From NCBI GenBank assembly GCA_039586095.1, contig JBDHLB010000012.1, positions 1 to 37,169 on the forward strand: a stretch of DNA of 37,169 nucleotides, written 5' to 3'. Source of the stretch: JBDHBD01 sp039586095. GTDB lineage: Bacteria > Gemmatimonadota > Gemmatimonadetes > Palauibacterales > Palauibacteraceae. This document shows, piece by piece, positions 16,351 through 24,773 of the stretch. The first letter of the stretch is position 1; every line of letters starts with the position of its first letter. A program made the translations under genes and the position numbers. A model generated the notes under the pieces. That model was given only the letters and a program-made list of their open reading frames with translations. It ran no database searches and was not told the origin of the DNA.

Positions 16351-19026
16351 ATGGCTCCTGAGTTTGATCGCCTCAAAGCAGCGCTGGCCGACCGATACCT
16401 GATAGAGCACGAACTCGGTCAGGGCGGGATGGCCACGGTGTACCTGGCGCGCGACCTGAAGCACGAGCGCCAGGTTGCCGTTAAGGTCCTGAAACCCGAG
16501 CTCTCTGCGGTCCTGGGTGCCGAGCGGTTCCTCGCTGAGATCAAGACGACGGCCAGCCTGCAGCACCCGCATATCTTGCCTCTGTTCGATTCCGGCGGGG
16601 CCGACGGGTTCCTCTTCTACGTTATGCCCTATGTCGAGGGCGAGACGCTGCGAAACCGGTTGGAGCGGGAAGGCCAGCTCTCGATCGATGAGGCTCTCGG
16701 GATCGCGAGAGAGGTCGCCGACGGTTTGAGCTGCGCCCACGCCGCCGGGATCATACACCGTGACATCAAACCTTCGAATATCCTGCTGTCCGGGGGACAT
16801 GCAACGATCGCCGACTTCGGGATCGCCACCGCGCTCAGCGAGTCCGGTGCCGAGCGGCTGACACGGAGCGGCGTCAGCCTCGGCACGCCGATCTACATCA
16901 GCCCCGAGCAGGCCTCCGGAGAACGAGCGGACGTCCGCAGCGACATCTACGCCCTCGGGTGTGTCGTGTACGAGATGCTGGCCGGGGATCCTCCGTTCAC
17001 CGGATCGAACCCGCAGGCGATCCTGGCGCGGAAAACCGTGCAAGAGCCGCCGGCGATCCGCACGGTGCGCGAGACCGTGCCTGGATACGTTGAACAGGCA
17101 ATCCTGAGGGCGGTCGCCAGGGTGCCTGCCGACCGGTTCGCGAGCGCAGGGGAATTCGCCGAGGCCCTGACGGCGACCGACCGTGAGCGTCCGCCCGTGA
17201 CGCGGACCCGGATCGGGCTTCGGGCACGGCGAATCCTCGCGTATTCCGTTCCGTCCATCGGCGCCATCCTCTTGCTCCTGTGGGTCGTTCGTTTGGCGAG
17301 CGTGCGTGGGGCGGGTATCGGTCCGTCCGACATGACGCTGCGGCCACTGACCAACTTCGTCGGGTGGGAGCATTCTCCTAGCTGGTCGCCCGATGGGAGC
17401 ATGATCACGTACAGCCACATCGTCGGAGGAGATGCAGACATCGCCACGCTCTCCGTCGGCGGTGGGGAGCCTCACATCCTGACGGGTCATAGTCCGGCCG
17501 ATGAGATCGGGGCGAGGTGGTCTCCGGACGGGTCACGGATCGCTTACGTCTCGGATCGGGGGACCGGTACCGACGTTTACCTGATCTCTCCGACCGGCGG
17601 GACGGAACAGAAGCTGGTGGAGACCTACATCCCCTTCTTCGAGCGACTCAGCGCGTGGGGGTCCGTGCTGGGCACCAACGCCTGGTCACCAGATGGAGAG
17701 GAACTGGCCTTCTCGAGGCTCCAAGAATCTGGAGAGGTTGCGCTCTGGAAGGTGAACCTCGCGACGCGCGAGGAGACGCGCCTCACGACCCCACCCCCGG
17801 CCGCGGAGGACGGGTGGGGGTCCTGGTCGCCGGACGGGCGCTCGATCGTATTCCGTCGAAACGACAAAGGATCGAGAATGCTCTGGCAGGTGCCGGCGGA
17901 GGGTGGCGAGGCCACCCTCCTGTTCGGCGAGCCCGCCGGACAGCCGGCCTGGTTTCCCGATGGGCGGCGGATCGCGTTCAGGTCTGCGCGGAGTGGTGCG
18001 TCCAACCTGTGGGAACTCGACGTCCGGACCGGCGCCCTGAGGCAGCTGACCCAGGGGGCCGGCGCCGACCGGACTCCGGCGATCGCGCCTAACGGCGCGA
18101 TCGCGTACCAGCAGTTCGGTCACGAGATCGAGATCAGATGGGCCCGACTGGAAGCCCCCGAAGAGGAGCATGAGCGCCTGACATCATATACCGGCGACAA
18201 TTTCGGGGCTCGAGTCTCACCCGACGGGTCCCGGGTCCTCTACTATTCCAGCCGGTCTGGCAACCACAACCTGTGGGTCCTGGAGCGCGCCACGGGCCAG
18301 CACCGCGAGATCACGAGCGATCCGGCGGCCGACCGGCTGGCGGATTGGTCGCCGGACGGCGACGAGATCGTGTTCATGTCGAACCGAGGTGGGGAGGTTC
18401 GGCTCTGGATAGCCGAGACTGAAACCGGTGCGACGCGCCTGCTGACGAACCACGTCCTCCCCTGGGAAAACCACACGGCGGAGGCGCAGGGGGGGCCCCG
18501 GTGGTCTCCGGACGGTCAGCTCGTCGGATACCTTGCGCCGGTGGACGGAGACGCCGCGATTTGGGTAGTCGCCCCGGACGGCGGAGCGCCTCGACCGACG
18601 GAGGTCCGAGGGGTGATCAGTTTCGGCTGGTATCTGGGCAGCGAGCGCGTCTTGTACACGAGGCGCGCTCTGGACGGCTCCGGGCTTGTGGAGCTGCGCG
18701 CGGCCCATCTCGGGACCGGCGAAGATGTACTGCTTCGGGCAGGGCCACTGGCCGAAATGGCGACCTCTCCGGATGGGAGTGCCGTCAGTTTCATCCAGTC
18801 GCCGAGCCACTTCACGATGGAACTCTTCGTTCTCCGGCTGACGCCGGCCCATTCTCGCGACGGACTTCCCCGGGCTGTGGGAGTCCCGAGGCAGATCACC
18901 TTCGGAGGGGGCGCATGGCACGTCCACAACGGAGGCTGGGCTCCGGATGGCAGCGCGGTCGTCTACTCGCGGGACCGGGATTTCGGGGACCTGTTCGTCA
19001 TCGAGCCCACCGCCGGAGACGGCTGA
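16351..19026 (+). CDS. Membrane Ser/Thr protein kinase with C-terminal TolB-like beta-propeller
   Basis: Start chosen at ATG 16351 (MAPEFDRLKAALADRY), because kinases of this type begin with the same RLxxALADRY leader; upstream in-frame codons are not protein-like. No strong ribosome binding site. 891 residues. The kinase domain is about 16-280: GQGGMATV 23-30, Lys45, HRDIKPSN 136-143, DFG 155-157, GTPIYISPEQA. All catalytic residues are intact. One membrane segment lies near 296-316. The extracytoplasmic part carries about ten WD40-like/PD40 repeats of the type WSPDGxxIxF (SPSWSPDGS, ARWSPDGSRIAYVSDR, WGSWSPDGRSIVF, DWSPDGDEIVFMSNR and others). The propeller probably senses a ligand or binds a partner; the kinase signals inward. 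Target unknown. Confidence 0.93.
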   Translation: MAPEFDRLKAALADRYLIEHELGQGGMATVYLARDLKHERQVAVKVLKPELSAVLGAERFLAEIKTTASLQHPHILPLFDSGGADGFLFYVMPYVEGETLRNRLEREGQLSIDEALGIAREVADGLSCAHAAGIIHRDIKPSNILLSGGHATIADFGIATALSESGAERLTRSGVSLGTPIYISPEQASGERADVRSDIYALGCVVYEMLAGDPPFTGSNPQAILARKTVQEPPAIRTVRETVPGYVEQAILRAVARVPADRFASAGEFAEALTATDRERPPVTRTRIGLRARRILAYSVPSIGAILLLLWVVRLASVRGAGIGPSDMTLRPLTNFVGWEHSPSWSPDGSMITYSHIVGGDADIATLSVGGGEPHILTGHSPADEIGARWSPDGSRIAYVSDRGTGTDVYLISPTGGTEQKLVETYIPFFERLSAWGSVLGTNAWSPDGEELAFSRLQESGEVALWKVNLATREETRLTTPPPAAEDGWGSWSPDGRSIVFRRNDKGSRMLWQVPAEGGEATLLFGEPAGQPAWFPDGRRIAFRSARSGASNLWELDVRTGALRQLTQGAGADRTPAIAPNGAIAYQQFGHEIEIRWARLEAPEEEHERLTSYTGDNFGARVSPDGSRVLYYSSRSGNHNLWVLERATGQHREITSDPAADRLADWSPDGDEIVFMSNRGGEVRLWIAETETGATRLLTNHVLPWENHTAEAQGGPRWSPDGQLVGYLAPVDGDAAIWVVAPDGGAPRPTEVRGVISFGWYLGSERVLYTRRALDGSGLVELRAAHLGTGEDVLLRAGPLAEMATSPDGSAVSFIQSPSHFTMELFVLRLTPAHSRDGLPRAVGVPRQITFGGGAWHVHNGGWAPDGSAVVYSRDRDFGDLFVIEPTAGDG

Positions 19027-19048
19027 GATCGGCTTCGGTGTCATTCCA

Positions 19049-19069
19049 CCCCAGATGCACGAAAGCCCG
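19049..19069 (+). repeat. Short fragment of the terminator part of the repeat
   Basis: CCCCAGATGCACGAAAGCCC matches the left flank and left arm of the terminator hairpin at 19975 and 30143. The right arm is lost, so it no longer forms the hairpin. It lies just after the kinase stop. Confidence 0.6.
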
Positions 19070-19149
19070 GAGGCCTGTTCGAGTTCGCCAGCAGTGCGAT
19101 CTGTAGGTGCGGCCCTGGAGTAGACGAAAGGCCTCGGCAGGAGAAGATC

Positions 19150-19311
19150 ATGGCAACCATATCCGTAGCACTCGAGAGGCATCACCGGCTTTTCATCGGT
19201 GGACTGACGTGCATTATTCTCTTCTTCTTGTTCGCCTGCACTTTCCACGAAGTGATCCCGATCTGCCACTACCTGTTCGGGTGTGATCACGGTGTGCATT
19301 TGACCGCGTAA
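19150..19311 (+). CDS. Small single-pass membrane protein (53 aa)
   Basis: ATG at 19150 with AGGAGAAG a few bases upstream. The product MATISVALERHHRLFIGGLT continues with a strongly hydrophobic CIILFFLFACTF segment (one membrane helix at about 16-31) and a short His/Cys-rich tail containing PICHYLFGCDHGVH. Four cysteines and five histidines in 53 residues are notable and could bind a metal or heme, but this is speculation. No homologue recognised. It lies downstream of the kinase-propeller gene on the same strand, 123 bases after its stop. Confidence 0.5.
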   Translation: MATISVALERHHRLFIGGLTCIILFFLFACTFHEVIPICHYLFGCDHGVHLTA

Positions 19312-19674
19312 GGCGGCCCCAAGGGGGGCCTGACACCAAGGCGGACAACTGTACCCACCGCTGCAGGCGTTCGTCGCACTGGCCCACCCCGGTTGGAATG
19401 GCTAGTATTCGCAGCGGAAAATGGACGTTGTGTCCGTTTTCCGAGGCCGTGAGCAGTGAACGTTGTACCGCTCCAGCCGACTTTGGTCGGATGGATCAAG
19501 TCCTTCGACGCGGCAGTCGCCCGCGCGACCACTTCAGATCCGCGGGCATCTCACCGAAGCGTTCCGAAGCCAGTCCCTGGTCCCTCTTTAGACAATCCGC
19601 AGACTCTGGTGGGCCGCTGCATGGGTTGAGCTGACGGAACGGAGCGCGAGGACATCCGCCAAAGGGAGGCTCCC
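19312..19674. other. Intergenic region between two small membrane-protein genes
   Basis: 363 bases. At 19315-19330 GGCCCC and GGGGCC can pair around a short AAGG loop, a possible stem after the 53-residue gene, but without a T-tract. The right end has the AGGGAGG ribosome binding site of the next small gene. I find no other gene. Confidence 0.35.
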
Positions 19675-19845
19675 ATGTTTGAGTCACTGCTCTCGCTCGT
19701 CGGAACGACGGTCGTGGTCGTGCTGTCGGGTGCGGTCGCACTCTTTCTGCTGTCGCTCGTGGTCGTGGTCGTCGGGTGTTTCCTCGGACTCGGGACGGAG
19801 TTGTGCCGGACCATGAGGGGCTGGCTGCAGCACAGTGACCACTAG
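19675..19845 (+). CDS. Small membrane protein (56 aa)
   Basis: ATG at 19675 with AAAGGGAGG directly upstream. The 56-residue product is almost entirely one or two hydrophobic segments (LLSLVGTTVVVVLSGAVALF and LLSLVVVVVGCFLGLG) with a short polar tail ending WLQHSDH. The strong ribosome binding site and the clean hydrophobic composition support a real gene. Function unknown. Toxin-like or regulatory membrane peptides have this form, but nothing here proves such a role. Confidence 0.5.
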   Translation: MFESLLSLVGTTVVVVLSGAVALFLLSLVVVVVGCFLGLGTELCRTMRGWLQHSDH

Positions 19846-19984
19846 CTATTAGAGATTTCGCAGCGTAGAAACCTTCTTTTTGGGCGCCCGGGGCTACCCC
19901 CTTCGCATCCGTGATGCGATTCTGTTACAGCAGCCGTGACAGTTGGCGTGACAGCGGGACAAACATGCCAAACCCCAGATGCAC

Positions 19985-20010
19985 GAAAGCCCGCGTGGTT
20001 GCGGGCTTTC
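19985..20010. terminator. Terminator hairpin in repeat unit C
   Basis: GAAAGCCCGC pairs with GCGGGCTTTC across GTGGTT (10-bp stem). Nearly identical to the hairpin after tRNA-Pro(GGG). Confidence 0.7.
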
Positions 20011-20175
20011 GGCCAATCGGGGCGCCGGCATTGGGGCTCGAGCACAGCGAGAGCCAGCGAGGCCGCTCAAGCGGCCGCAGCGCTCACCCGGGACCTCCTG
20101 CCGTCGAGCTGCAGGCGAGACACTGAGCCGGCAGAGCCGGCGAAGAACCCCATTCGCCTCGCTTAGCACCCGTGC

Positions 20176-20235
20176 ACTTCAACACACTTCAATACAAACG
20201 AATCTCGGCGTTTTGACTTCAATACACTTCCATAC
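20176..20235 (+). repeat. Four 10-bp repeats around a 20-bp spacer
   Basis: ACTTCAACAC and ACTTCAATAC stand head to tail, then a 20-bp spacer with an AAACG...CGTTT dyad, then ACTTCAATAC and ACTTCCATAC. Repeat starts are offset by 0, 10, 40 and 50 bases, so all face one side of the helix. The same geometry is kept at 24714-24773. It looks like a protein-binding array, for example arm-type sites of a recombinase. Confidence 0.7.
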
Positions 20236-20286
20236 ACTCCCCCTGAGCTTGTTACAGCTACCGTGACAGTTGGGGCGACAGCGCCC

Positions 20287-23247
20287 TCACTCGGACCGGT
20301 CGTTCGCCAGGCGAACCGGATCGAAGACCCGACCTGCCTTGATCACGCGCCAGATTCCACGGGTATTGGCGATGTCATCTAAGGGGTTCTCATTCAGGAT
20401 CACGAGGTCCGCCAGCTTCCCCGGCTCCAGCGTGCCCAGATTCCGGCCAAGCCCCAGCGCCGAGGCCGTGCGTCGCGTCGCGATATCCAGCACTTCCAGG
20501 GGACTGAAGCCCGCGAGTGCGAAGGCCTGCATTTCGCCATGGTAACTCTCACCGACGGCGTCAGGCAGCGGGTTGTCCGTCGCGATCAGGAGATCGACGG
20601 AACGCTCTCGCCCACCCGCCAGGTCACTCAGTTCGGTTTCATGAAGATGTTGAAAGAAGCGGCCCCGGTCTGTCTCCATGACTTCGGGCGGTAGGAACAG
20701 CGCCATCATGCCTCCCATGACGCTCACGGTCGGGGTCCAGTAGGTTCCCGCAGCGGCGAGAAGTTGATACACGTCATCGTAGAACCGGCTGGTACTGCCC
20801 AGGTGCTCCCCGAACCGGTAGCCCAGTCCGATCAGACGCACCATCTCCTTCACGTACGATCCGTGCGCAACGACGGGAAGCCCCTGCGCCCGGGCTTCGT
20901 CGGCGGCCACCCGATGGAGGTTCATCGGTAACGAGGCGTAAGCCTTGATCGCGTGCGCTCCGCGCGCTTTGAGCTCCCGAATCGACTTTCGCGTCGTTTC
21001 CTCGTCGTAGACGAGCATCACGCTGTGGGCGCCTCCCAGATTTCCGGGCTCGGCCTGGAACACCTCGGTATACAGGTAGTCGCCCGTGAACAGATAGCGG
21101 GGCATCGGGGCCCCCGTCAGGGCCGAGCGTTGGGCCAGGGGCTTGACCCAGTGGAGCGGCTCTCCGACATCCCGCACCGTGGTGATCCCATGGGCAAGGA
21201 AGGCACCCTGATCCACACTGAGGCCCCACCACGGCGCCTCGGAGTGCACGTGAGGTTCGATCAGCCCCGGGATGGCGAATCGTCCCCCTGCGTCCAGGCG
21301 CTCTATGCCCGGGGGCGGATCGACGGTCGCCTCGCTACCCGTTCGCTCGATCCGTCCATTTCGAATGAGGATCGAGGTCTCCCGCGTGAACCCGCCCGTC
21401 TCGAAGTCGAGCAACCTGATCCGATCGATCAGCACGGGAGGTGCCTCGGTCGACTCGAGGACCAGATTGACTGAGATCTGGCGGCGTGCTCCGGAGGAGA
21501 GGTCGTACTCCCAGACCTCTCCACCCTTCGCGTAGATTGCCGCACCCGCGCCGGAAAAGCGGAAGTCCCGGCCACCCACGTCGCTGATCTTGACCGCCGA
21601 CTGTTCCGAGATCTCCGCGACGCCGGGTTCGAGCGGCGCAATCCAGAGCTCCGAATTCCGGCGGAATCCCAGCCAGTCCAGCCGCGATGAGGTCTGGACG
21701 TTGGATAGATAGAAGGGGAGTCTGGCGTGGAGCTTCCTGTCGGAACCCTCCGCCGACGTCATATCAAGCGAGTACACGCGCGCGGCGTCCTCTTCTTGGG
21801 CCGTGTAGAAGAGACGCTGTCCGTCTTCCGAATAATGCGCTCGTGGTGGCGCCACGTTACCGGTCCGTCTGACCAGCGTGTCGGTCTGGCCCGTCGCCGC
21901 ATCCAGCGAGAGGACCCAAAACGTGGCCCCGGGTCCAGCGATCCCCTCGCTCACGGCGAGCGCCGTCCCGTCGGGCTCCCACGTCAGGTCCCAGAAATAG
22001 GCCCCCTCGAGCAGCGAGTTGCGCTGTCCGTCGGCGAGGCCGATCAGGACGACCTCGTGACGGGACCCGGTCGCATCGATTACGGCGATCCTCTCGCCAT
22101 CGGGAGACAGCGCCGGGCTGCGGTCGATGCGGCCCGGCGGCGTAAGCGCCCTGGCCGGTGACTCACTATCGGCCTGCCACCACACCTTGCCCAGCGCACT
22201 GAACAGAAGCCCTTCATTGGCCGACGTGCGTTGGGGGTGGCTGATCTCGATCGCGGTGACCGGCGCCGCCGGGTCGATCTCCGGAATGTCGGATGCCGGA
22301 GGCAGCCTGAACTCCACTCGAGCGACGAACGGGATGGAGTCTCTGGCGCCGGTCTCGGCCTGGTAACGCCACAGCTTCCCCCCCTCGCCGAGATACACCG
22401 ACTCACCTTGTGGACTCACGGCGAATCTGGGCTCGCGATTTCTGCATGAGTGGCGGGTGATGTCGGCTACAGCCGCTGGATCTTCTCCGTCCACCATTCG
22501 AAGGAGTTCGCTCCGCGCCCCCCACCGTCCGCTGCGCTGCACCCAGGTGGCACCGTCAGGACCGACCTCCAGTCGGTCCACCTCTCCGTCAACGACGGCG
22601 ACGACACGTACGGCCCCGTCGCTGTGGAGCGCCTCTATGACCGATCGGGTCCCGCCCTCCACGGACTCCCGCCTCACCCACGTCGGCAGACCTTCGGGAG
22701 TGAAGCCCACCGAGCGTATGAAGCGCCCGGGATCGGCCAGTACCTGCGGCGGGCTCCCGTCGAAGTGTACTCGGCGCACACCTGCACGAGAGGCGCAATT
22801 GACGTTCCCCATCTCGTAGCTCAGGTACAGGAGCGATTCGGAATCGGGATCCCACACGGGCCTTGCCGCCCAGAATTCGTCCGTTACCTGCCGGAGCGCG
22901 CCGGTTTCCAGCGCCAGCACGAAAAGGTTCTCCTCTCCCCCACCCCTGTCCGACGCGAAGACAATCCTGGTTCCATCGGGAGAGAAGGCGGGGTCTCCGT
23001 CATAGAACGGCCCGAAGGTGAGCTGCTCTGCCGTTCCACCCTCTACCGGAAGTCGGAACAAGTGACCGAGCACCGAGAAGACGAGGGTCTGACCATCCGG
23101 CGAGACGGCCACGTCCGGCGACGTGACCTCGCTCGTCTCGATAGTGACCGTGCTGCCTTCGGGTGACGTCTCCGACTGGCAGGAGGCGAGGGAGAGGAGG
23201 ACAGCGGCAGTCAATGAGAGGGCGGTGGCATATCGACAATCGGTCAT
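20287..23247 (-). CDS. Lipoprotein fusion of TolB-like beta-propeller and amidohydrolase
   Basis: Start at ATG 23247, which opens a lipoprotein signal (SLASC, Cys about 23); the earlier in-frame start lacks this logic. 986 residues. Residues about 35-590 form TolB/WD40-like propeller repeats (VAVSPDGQTLVFSV, AFSPDGTRIVFASDRGG, ALSPDGERIAVIDATG, HYSEDGQRLFYT). Residues about 610-980 are an imidazolonepropionase-like metal-dependent amidohydrolase: His666-Val-His668 in EPHVH, Lys in AIKAY, VVAHG, GEHL, Asp in IATDNPLP, and the C-terminal GTLEPGKLADLVILNENPL. All metal-ligand positions appear filled. Such fusions are exported hydrolases thought to act on peptides or cyclic amides; substrate unknown. 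Confidence 0.92.
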   Translation of the reverse strand: MTDCRYATALSLTAAVLLSLASCQSETSPEGSTVTIETSEVTSPDVAVSPDGQTLVFSVLGHLFRLPVEGGTAEQLTFGPFYDGDPAFSPDGTRIVFASDRGGGEENLFVLALETGALRQVTDEFWAARPVWDPDSESLLYLSYEMGNVNCASRAGVRRVHFDGSPPQVLADPGRFIRSVGFTPEGLPTWVRRESVEGGTRSVIEALHSDGAVRVVAVVDGEVDRLEVGPDGATWVQRSGRWGARSELLRMVDGEDPAAVADITRHSCRNREPRFAVSPQGESVYLGEGGKLWRYQAETGARDSIPFVARVEFRLPPASDIPEIDPAAPVTAIEISHPQRTSANEGLLFSALGKVWWQADSESPARALTPPGRIDRSPALSPDGERIAVIDATGSRHEVVLIGLADGQRNSLLEGAYFWDLTWEPDGTALAVSEGIAGPGATFWVLSLDAATGQTDTLVRRTGNVAPPRAHYSEDGQRLFYTAQEEDAARVYSLDMTSAEGSDRKLHARLPFYLSNVQTSSRLDWLGFRRNSELWIAPLEPGVAEISEQSAVKISDVGGRDFRFSGAGAAIYAKGGEVWEYDLSSGARRQISVNLVLESTEAPPVLIDRIRLLDFETGGFTRETSILIRNGRIERTGSEATVDPPPGIERLDAGGRFAIPGLIEPHVHSEAPWWGLSVDQGAFLAHGITTVRDVGEPLHWVKPLAQRSALTGAPMPRYLFTGDYLYTEVFQAEPGNLGGAHSVMLVYDEETTRKSIRELKARGAHAIKAYASLPMNLHRVAADEARAQGLPVVAHGSYVKEMVRLIGLGYRFGEHLGSTSRFYDDVYQLLAAAGTYWTPTVSVMGGMMALFLPPEVMETDRGRFFQHLHETELSDLAGGRERSVDLLIATDNPLPDAVGESYHGEMQAFALAGFSPLEVLDIATRRTASALGLGRNLGTLEPGKLADLVILNENPLDDIANTRGIWRVIKAGRVFDPVRLANDRSE

Positions 23248-23343
23248 CGCGTCAGCTCTCTGTCGGTCGTCCGATCCTGTCCGTGCCGGCGGGTGGTCGG
23301 CCAAACGAAGCTATTTCTCACGACTGCCGCCGGACAGGTCTAC

Positions 23344-23410
23344 GGGCTCGAGCGCAGCGAGAGCGAGCGAGGCCGCTTAGGCGGCCGAAGCGCTCAACCG
23401 GGACCTCCTG
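23344..23410. repeat. GC-rich hairpin and tRNA-derived end of the repeat (copy D)
   Basis: Contains GGGCTCGAGCGCAGCGAGAG, then an inverted repeat GGCCGC-CTAA-type (GGCCGCTTAGGCGGCC), then CAACCGGGACCTCCTG. The terminator and dyad parts are missing. It lies upstream of the amidohydrolase gene and downstream of nothing on its own strand. The same block interrupts copies A and C. Confidence 0.65.
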
Positions 23411-23497
23411 AATGTTGCCGGGAATCATTGACATCGGAGGGTGAGGTTGGCGTTCTTGGACTCCTGTAGGACATTCTGAAACCACGAGGAGGAGAAG

Positions 23498-24277
23498 TTG
23501 GCCAACCTAGAGTTCGATGACGAAGCATCACGTCTAGTCGAAGAGTTCAATGCGTCGGCAGGTGCAAAGTTGCGGCGTGCCAAGATTTGCGAGGCGCTTG
23601 CCTTGAGACCAGGGGACCGTGTTCTCGACGTAGGATCCGGTCCCGGTCACCAGGCATTCGATTTGTCACCCATCGTCGGGACCACCGGTCGAGTTGACGG
23701 TATCGATCCCGCCGAGAGCGCGCTGCACATATCGCGGAAACGTTGTTCCGATTTGGCAAACGTCGGCTTCCAACACGGCGAGGCCTCAAATCTCCCCTTC
23801 GAGGATTCTAGATTCGATGCAGTGATGTCTAGCCAGGTGTTCGAGTATCTGCATGACGTTGCCGGTGGCTTGGCCGAGATGTTTCGGGTTCTCAGGTCAG
23901 GTGGCCGTGTGCTGATTCACGACACCGATTGGGGGGCAGCACTGTGGCATTCGAGCGACCCGGGGCGCATGGCCCGGATAATGGAGGCTTGGGACGGCCA
24001 CCTAGCGGACCCACACCTGCCTCAGTCGCTGGGTCGGAAACTCGCCGATGCTGGATTTGACAACATTCGCGCGGATGCGATTGTGCATGCTGAAACAGAG
24101 TACGATCCGAGCAGCATGAGCGCCGTCCTCATGGAGTTTGTTGTCGGCTATGTCGTTTCCCAGGGAGTTCCTCAAAGCGAGGTCGATGCTTGGGCGGACG
24201 ATCTCAGGGCGTTGGGTTCCAGCGGCGACTACTTCTACAGTTCGAACGAATACATCTTCACAGCTGACAAGCCATAG
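23498..24277 (+). CDS. Class I SAM-dependent methyltransferase
   Basis: 259 residues from a TTG start at 23498. The start is supported by the strong GAGGAGGAG site just upstream and by the absence of a nearby ATG. The SAM-binding motif I is VLDVGSGPGHQ (about 42-52); motif II acidic residue is in GIDPAES; PFEDSRFDAVMSSQVFEYL is the motif typical of the Methyltransf_11 (UbiE/arsM-like) group; then MFRVLRSGGRVLIHDTDW. The C-terminal 90 residues would form a substrate cap. Cytosolic. Substrate cannot be told from sequence; natural-product or lipid/quinone-like small molecules are the usual range. Single gene between repeat copies D and E. Confidence 0.9.
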   Translation: MANLEFDDEASRLVEEFNASAGAKLRRAKICEALALRPGDRVLDVGSGPGHQAFDLSPIVGTTGRVDGIDPAESALHISRKRCSDLANVGFQHGEASNLPFEDSRFDAVMSSQVFEYLHDVAGGLAEMFRVLRSGGRVLIHDTDWGAALWHSSDPGRMARIMEAWDGHLADPHLPQSLGRKLADAGFDNIRADAIVHAETEYDPSSMSAVLMEFVVGYVVSQGVPQSEVDAWADDLRALGSSGDYFYSSNEYIFTADKP

Positions 24278-24509
24278 GCTTCAGCTAGGTGGGTGCACGG
24301 CTGAGACCGTTCTAGACACCGGAAGCGGCACCGACAGTGTCGGGCAGCCCTCCGGTCGATCAGACAGGCGGTCGCCAGGTACTGGCTCCTACTGAGCCAC
24401 AGGTCCCAGCCCGGTGAGGGCCTCGCGTCCCTTCTCGACCCATGGCTGCAACTCGGAGTGCCTTGCTGCTGCTGCTGCTGCGGTGCGAGAGGGCTGACGG
24501 CGCCCTTTC
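24278..24509. other. Gap after methyltransferase
   Basis: 232 bases up to repeat unit E. On the minus strand a short frame reads HSELQPWVEKGREALTGLGP and stops at 24389; this has the look of a protein C-terminus but has no start and runs into the repeat, so it may be a relic. A run of six TGC triplets lies at 24464-24481. Confidence 0.3.
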
Positions 24510-24572
24510 TTGTTACAGTAACCGTGACAATGGGCGTGTAAGCGGCTCTATACGCCCAGCCTCCAGATGCAC

Positions 24573-24598
24573 GAAAGCCCGCATGGTTGAGGGCTTTC
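24573..24598. terminator. Terminator hairpin in repeat unit E
   Basis: GAAAGCCC pairs with GGGCTTTC. The inner part of the stem is weakened by a GAG in place of GCG relative to the other copies. Confidence 0.6.
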
Positions 24599-24713
24599 GG
24601 CCAACCGGGGCGCCGGGATTTGAACCCGGGACCTCCTGCCGTCGAGCCGCAGGCGAGACACTGAGCCAGCAGAGCCGGCGAAGAACCCCATTCGCCCCGT
24701 TTAGCACCCATAC

Positions 24714-24773
24714 ACCTCAACACACTTCAATACAAACGAATTTCGGCGTTTTGACGTCCATACACTTCAATAC
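24714..24773 (+). repeat. Four 10-bp repeats around a 20-bp spacer (unit E)
   Basis: ACCTCAACAC, ACTTCAATAC, 20-bp spacer, ACGTCCATAC, ACTTCAATAC. Same spacing and nearly the same spacer as at 20176-20235, though individual repeats have drifted. Confidence 0.7.

Larger units (their letters stand above)
19922..20273 (+). repeat. Complete repeat unit with a dyad core at each end (copy C)
   Basis: Order on the plus strand: dyad core 19922-19946; terminator hairpin 19985-20010; tRNA-Pro 3'-end remnant (GGGGCGCCGGCATTG) interrupted by a GC-rich insert with GGCCGC-TCAA-GCGGCC; resumed tRNA part ACCCGGGACCTCCTG at 20086-20100; CCGTCGAGCTGCAG segment; GAACCCCATTC, which is also in the anticodon region of the real tRNA-Pro(GGG); four 10-bp repeats 20176-20235; second dyad core 20249-20273. 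Both cores are in the same orientation. The amidohydrolase gene ends 13 bases beyond. Apart from the GC-rich insert it closely matches unit E at 24510-24811. Confidence 0.8.

Noticed and set aside
19922..20273. CRISPR array
   Set aside because: The 10-bp repeats are too short and adjacent, there are no unique spacers of regular length, and no cas genes are present.
24464..24481. Six TGC triplets as a functional microsatellite
   Set aside because: Short, intergenic, and not near a start codon where phase variation would matter.
24606..24698. Possible functional tRNA-like gene in repeat unit E, since CGGGGCG at 24692-24698 (minus strand) could pair with the 3' acceptor
   Set aside because: The part between has no D-arm and no 7-base anticodon loop, and the matching bases have changed in unit C, so it is more likely a tRNA relic.
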